From NCBI GenBank assembly GCA_025356925.1, contig JANXQE010000773.1, positions 1 through 17,306 on the forward strand: a stretch of 17,306 nt of DNA. The letters are read 5' to 3'. Origin of the DNA: Limisphaerales bacterium. Its GTDB lineage: Bacteria; Verrucomicrobiota; Verrucomicrobiia; Limisphaerales; UBA8199. Under the pieces are notes generated by a model. The model made no database searches. It saw only the letters and a list, made by a program, of their open reading frames with translations, and was not told the DNA's origin. Shown here piece after piece: positions 14,705-17,306 of this stretch (within the stretch, counting starts at the first letter, position 1; the number at the start of each line of letters is the position of its first letter). The position numbers and the translations under genes were made by a program.

Positions 14705-14733
14705 GTTGCGTGGCAACTGGATATTGACGCAAC
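14705..14733. promoter_or_regulatory. Dyad symmetry upstream of the DUF1549/DUF1553 gene, possible operator
   Basis: GTTGCGT (14705-14711) is repeated inverted as ACGCAAC (14727-14733), centred 30 bases before the ATG. A TTGACG at 14724-14729, resembling a -35 box, overlaps the right arm, but I see no -10 box at a normal distance. It could be a transcription-factor site; 7-bp arms can also arise by chance. Confidence 0.25.
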
Positions 14734-14748
14734 CTGATAGGCCTGCGA

Positions 14749-17295
14749 ATGTTATACCTAGTTCCCGTGAAAAAACTGGTGCCAAATTGCGGACCGCTAT
14801 TGACCGCCGCGACTTTGATTTTGACCGGCCCGGAGATTTCGAGCTGGGCCGAGCCCGGTCAGTCATTTGAAGCTGCCCGACAACACTGGGCCTATCAGCC
14901 GATCGGTCGGCCGACGCTTCCGCCAGTCACGGGTACGGTCCAAGCCCAATCCCCCCTGGACGCCTTCCTGCTCGCCAAATTGTCCGCGAAGCAACTGACG
15001 TTCGCGCCACCCGCCGATCGGAGAACTTTGCTCCGTCGCGCCTATTACGATCTGATTGGTCTGCCGCCCACGATTGAGGAGATTCACAAATTCGAAAATG
15101 ACAAATCGCCAACCGCCTTCTCGAAGGTCGTGGCTAGCCTGCTGGGTTCCCCGCGCTATGGGGAACGTTGGGGACGGCATTGGCTGGATGTTGCGCGTTA
15201 TGCCGATACCAAAGACCTTGTCCTGGCGTATGGCAAAGACGCGCTGCGTCCCTATGCATACACGTACCGTGACTACGTGATCCGGGCTTTTAACGAGGAC
15301 CTGCCGTTCGACCAGTTCGTTCAGGACCAACTTGCCGCTGATTTGGCCGCGCCGAGCGTGCCTCGTTGGAGGTTGGCCGCGCTCGGGTTCCTCACCCTGG
15401 GCAGGGTTTTCGACAATAATCCGCACGACCAAATCGATGATCAAATCGACACCACCACTCGCGGATTCATGGCGTTAACGGTTGCTTGTGCCCGCTGTCA
15501 CGACCACAAATATGACGCGATCACCCAGGCGGATTACTACGGGCTTTACGGTGTGTTTGCCAGCACCGAACGCCCCTACGACCTGCCGCTGATTGAAGAT
15601 CCCGAGCTAGTTCCCGGAGGCGTCGAGTTCGAGCGGCAGTTCGCCAAGGCTCGCCAGGAACTCGAACAGCTCATCGACGCGGAGTTCGCTCACCTGACTG
15701 AGAATTTTCGTCAACGCATCGGTGATTATCTCGTGCGCGCCGCAACCACCGAACCGGACATTACCGAAACGTCCCAATTTGCGCTCTCCCTCACGCCCGA
15801 TGATTTCCGCCCGACCTTGGTGTTGCGCACGCGGCACTGGCTTAAGCAGCGGGCGATCGCTGGTGACAGACTTTTCGGCATGTGGGCGGATTTAATGGCT
15901 TTGCGCGATGAGGATTTCACAGCGCAAGCCGGAAAGCTGGTTGCGCAAGGCCCTGCTGGTCTTTCGTCAGATCCGGGAGGGCGAATTCCACGCGGCACCG
16001 ATCAATCCGCACCCACAGGCGCTTTCTCGGCTGTAAATCCTGTCGTCATGGCCGCTTTGCGTCAGGCTGCGCTCACGAATAAAGCGGACGTCGCACGGGT
16101 CTATGGGCATTTGTTGCGGGAGGTTTACGACGAATCCAAAAAACCTGCCGCCGGCAGCCCCAATGGAGGGCTAACCGCCGATCAACGTGAACTGGTCGAG
16201 GTTGTGATCGGGCCGGAAAGCCCGATCTGGTTTCCGCGCCGCGATACTCCCAATCACATGTCACGCCCGGAGAAAGATCGCTTCAACACCCTGGTCTCCA
16301 ACCTCGACAAAATCGCTGCCAACGCGACCAACGCGCCGCCCTCGCGTGCGATGGTGGTCTCCGACCTGCCCGAGCCATACGATCCCCATATCTTCCGCCG
16401 GGGCAATCCGTCGCGTCCGGCTGAGCCGGTACCGCGCGCGTTTCTGCGCTTGTTAAGCGGCGGAGCACCCCGGCCCTTCAGCCACGGAAGCGGGCGACTG
16501 GAGCTGGCTCAGGCAATTACGTCCCCCACCAACCCCCTCACCGCTCGTGTGTTCGTGAACCGCGTTTGGATGCATCACTTTGGCGAACCTCTGGTGGGCT
16601 CGCCCGCCGACTTCGGCGCTCGGAGCGAACCCCCAAGCCATCCCGAATTGCTGGATTGGCTGGCCTCGGAGTTCATCCGTTCGGGCTGGAGCGTCAAACA
16701 GCTCCACCGTATCATGCTGCTCAGCTCCGCCTACCAGCAGGGTTCTTTGCCTCCCAGCACCGGCGATCCGGAAAATAAATTGCTGAGTCATTTCCCGCGG
16801 CGGCGGCTCGATTTCGAAGCCATGCGCGATTCGTTGCTCTTCGTTTCACGCCGGCTCGATCTGACGATGGGCGGCCGCTCGGTCGATCTGGCCAGCGATC
16901 CACTCAATTCCCGCCGGACGGTTTATGCGCTGGTTAATCGCCAGGACCTGCCCTCGATGTTTCGCGCCTTCGATTTTCCGGTGCCCGATCAATGCATTGA
17001 ACGGCGCCCGCGCACTTCGGTTCCTCAGCAGGCGCTCTTCGCGATGAATTCCCCATTTGTCATGGAGCAGGCGCGCGCGCTGGCCGCGCAACCGGAAGAG
17101 GCTATTGCCGCGCACCGCGTGGGCGCCCTGTTTAGCCGTGTCTTTGGACGGGAGCCGACGCTGTCCGAAACGGCTTTCTCGTTGGGGTTCATCCAAGGCG
17201 CAGAAAGCGAAGCGCTGCCCGAGCAAGGCCTCACGAGCTGGGAACAACTCGCCCAGGTATTGCTGATGTCCAATGAAGCCGTGTTTGTTGAGTAA
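14749..17295 (+). CDS. PSD1-type DUF1549 (PSCyt2) / DUF1553 protein, exported
   Basis: This 848-residue protein has an N-terminal signal (VKKLVPNCGPLLTAATLIL, cleavage near SSWA). DUF1549 spans about residues 60-270 (SPLDAFLLAKL, LLRRAYYDLIGLPPT, YGERWGRHWLDVARYADT). It includes the family's CARCHDHKYD, a CXXCH at 247-251. DUF1553 occupies roughly 565-820 (RLELAQAITSPTNPLTARVF, NRVWMHHFGEPLVGSPADFG, HPELLDWLASEF, LMLSSAYQQ-like LLSSAYQQGS). Many relatives carry an N-terminal heme domain (PSCyt1); here DUF1549 begins right after the signal, so that domain is absent. These proteins are abundant in Planctomycetota and Verrucomicrobiota and are often followed by a DUF1501 gene, which may lie just beyond the window. 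ATG 14749 has a weak TAGG 7 bases before it. An in-frame GTG at 14767 gives a cleaner MKKL-type signal and is a real alternative. Biochemical function unknown. Confidence 0.9.
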   Translation: MLYLVPVKKLVPNCGPLLTAATLILTGPEISSWAEPGQSFEAARQHWAYQPIGRPTLPPVTGTVQAQSPLDAFLLAKLSAKQLTFAPPADRRTLLRRAYYDLIGLPPTIEEIHKFENDKSPTAFSKVVASLLGSPRYGERWGRHWLDVARYADTKDLVLAYGKDALRPYAYTYRDYVIRAFNEDLPFDQFVQDQLAADLAAPSVPRWRLAALGFLTLGRVFDNNPHDQIDDQIDTTTRGFMALTVACARCHDHKYDAITQADYYGLYGVFASTERPYDLPLIEDPELVPGGVEFERQFAKARQELEQLIDAEFAHLTENFRQRIGDYLVRAATTEPDITETSQFALSLTPDDFRPTLVLRTRHWLKQRAIAGDRLFGMWADLMALRDEDFTAQAGKLVAQGPAGLSSDPGGRIPRGTDQSAPTGAFSAVNPVVMAALRQAALTNKADVARVYGHLLREVYDESKKPAAGSPNGGLTADQRELVEVVIGPESPIWFPRRDTPNHMSRPEKDRFNTLVSNLDKIAANATNAPPSRAMVVSDLPEPYDPHIFRRGNPSRPAEPVPRAFLRLLSGGAPRPFSHGSGRLELAQAITSPTNPLTARVFVNRVWMHHFGEPLVGSPADFGARSEPPSHPELLDWLASEFIRSGWSVKQLHRIMLLSSAYQQGSLPPSTGDPENKLLSHFPRRRLDFEAMRDSLLFVSRRLDLTMGGRSVDLASDPLNSRRTVYALVNRQDLPSMFRAFDFPVPDQCIERRPRTSVPQQALFAMNSPFVMEQARALAAQPEEAIAAHRVGALFSRVFGREPTLSETAFSLGFIQGAESEALPEQGLTSWEQLAQVLLMSNEAVFVE

Positions 17296-17306
17296 CTCGA
17301 CCGCCT

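Noticed and set aside
14753..14758. TATACC as an extended -10 box giving a leaderless transcript from GTG 14767
   Set aside because: No -35 at normal spacing, and the ATG 14749 with TAGG upstream explains the sequence equally well.
14303..14870. Plus-strand ORFs in the divergent intergenic region (14303-14548 and 14457-14870)
   Set aside because: Low-complexity, no domain, running over inverted repeats or out of frame into the DUF1549 gene.
1..17306. CRISPR arrays, tRNA or rRNA genes, insertion sequences
   Set aside because: No direct-repeat/spacer pattern, no tRNA-like cloverleaf or rRNA sequence, and no transposase-like protein seen.

Overview
The window is GC-rich bacterial chromosome. 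It is densely coding and carries protein families that are abundant in Planctomycetota and Verrucomicrobiota: two CRTAC1-type FG-GAP/ASPIC-UnbV proteins, a PSD1-type DUF1549/DUF1553 protein, a PD40 propeller lipoprotein with a CXXCH motif, and a YVTN propeller fused to a cytochrome c peroxidase-like module. The palindromic intergenic repeats resemble ones I remember from verrucomicrobial genomes (Pedosphaera/Limisphaerales type). My best guess is therefore a verrucomicrobium, but no rRNA or marker gene is present to prove it. No tRNA, rRNA, IS element or CRISPR array was seen.

Layout. (1) 1-872 (+): the 3' end of a secreted FG-GAP/UnbV protein. (2) 873-1029: a gap with a long two-part hairpin and a possible 28-codon ORF, leading into an asparagine-synthetase-like ligase at 1030-2364 (+) that lacks the glutaminase cysteine. 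(3) 2374-3588 (-): a DUF1015 protein, convergent with the ligase. (4) 3589-3802: a gap with a nested palindromic repeat. (5) 3803-14314 (-): eight genes on one strand, in transcription order CRTAC1-like FG-GAP propeller, PD40 mono-heme lipoprotein, YVTN-peroxidase triheme protein, Reg_prop propeller, RidA-like protein, two type-1 periplasmic binding proteins, and a DUF3365 c-heme lipoprotein. Four of the seven junctions are 4-base overlaps or 3-base gaps and one more is a 13-base gap. The run is interrupted between the peroxidase and the Reg_prop gene by two inverted copies of a palindromic repeat. (6) 14315-14748: a divergent intergenic region with several inverted repeats and a possible minus-strand terminator. 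(7) 14749-17295 (+): a DUF1549/DUF1553 protein ending 11 bases before the window edge.

Working together: seven of the eight proteins of the minus-strand run have signal peptides, lipoboxes or membrane anchors, and three carry five CXXCH heme sites in total. Four are predicted beta-propellers. Two are LivJ-like binding proteins with no permease or ATPase in view. The only predicted cytoplasmic product is the RidA-like protein, translationally coupled to a propeller gene. This suggests an envelope redox or small-molecule oxidation and sensing module. It recalls the binding-protein plus YVTN-propeller plus cytochrome sets around proteobacterial PQQ alcohol dehydrogenases, but no dehydrogenase is present here. 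The substrate is unknown and the functional link is inference from gene order.
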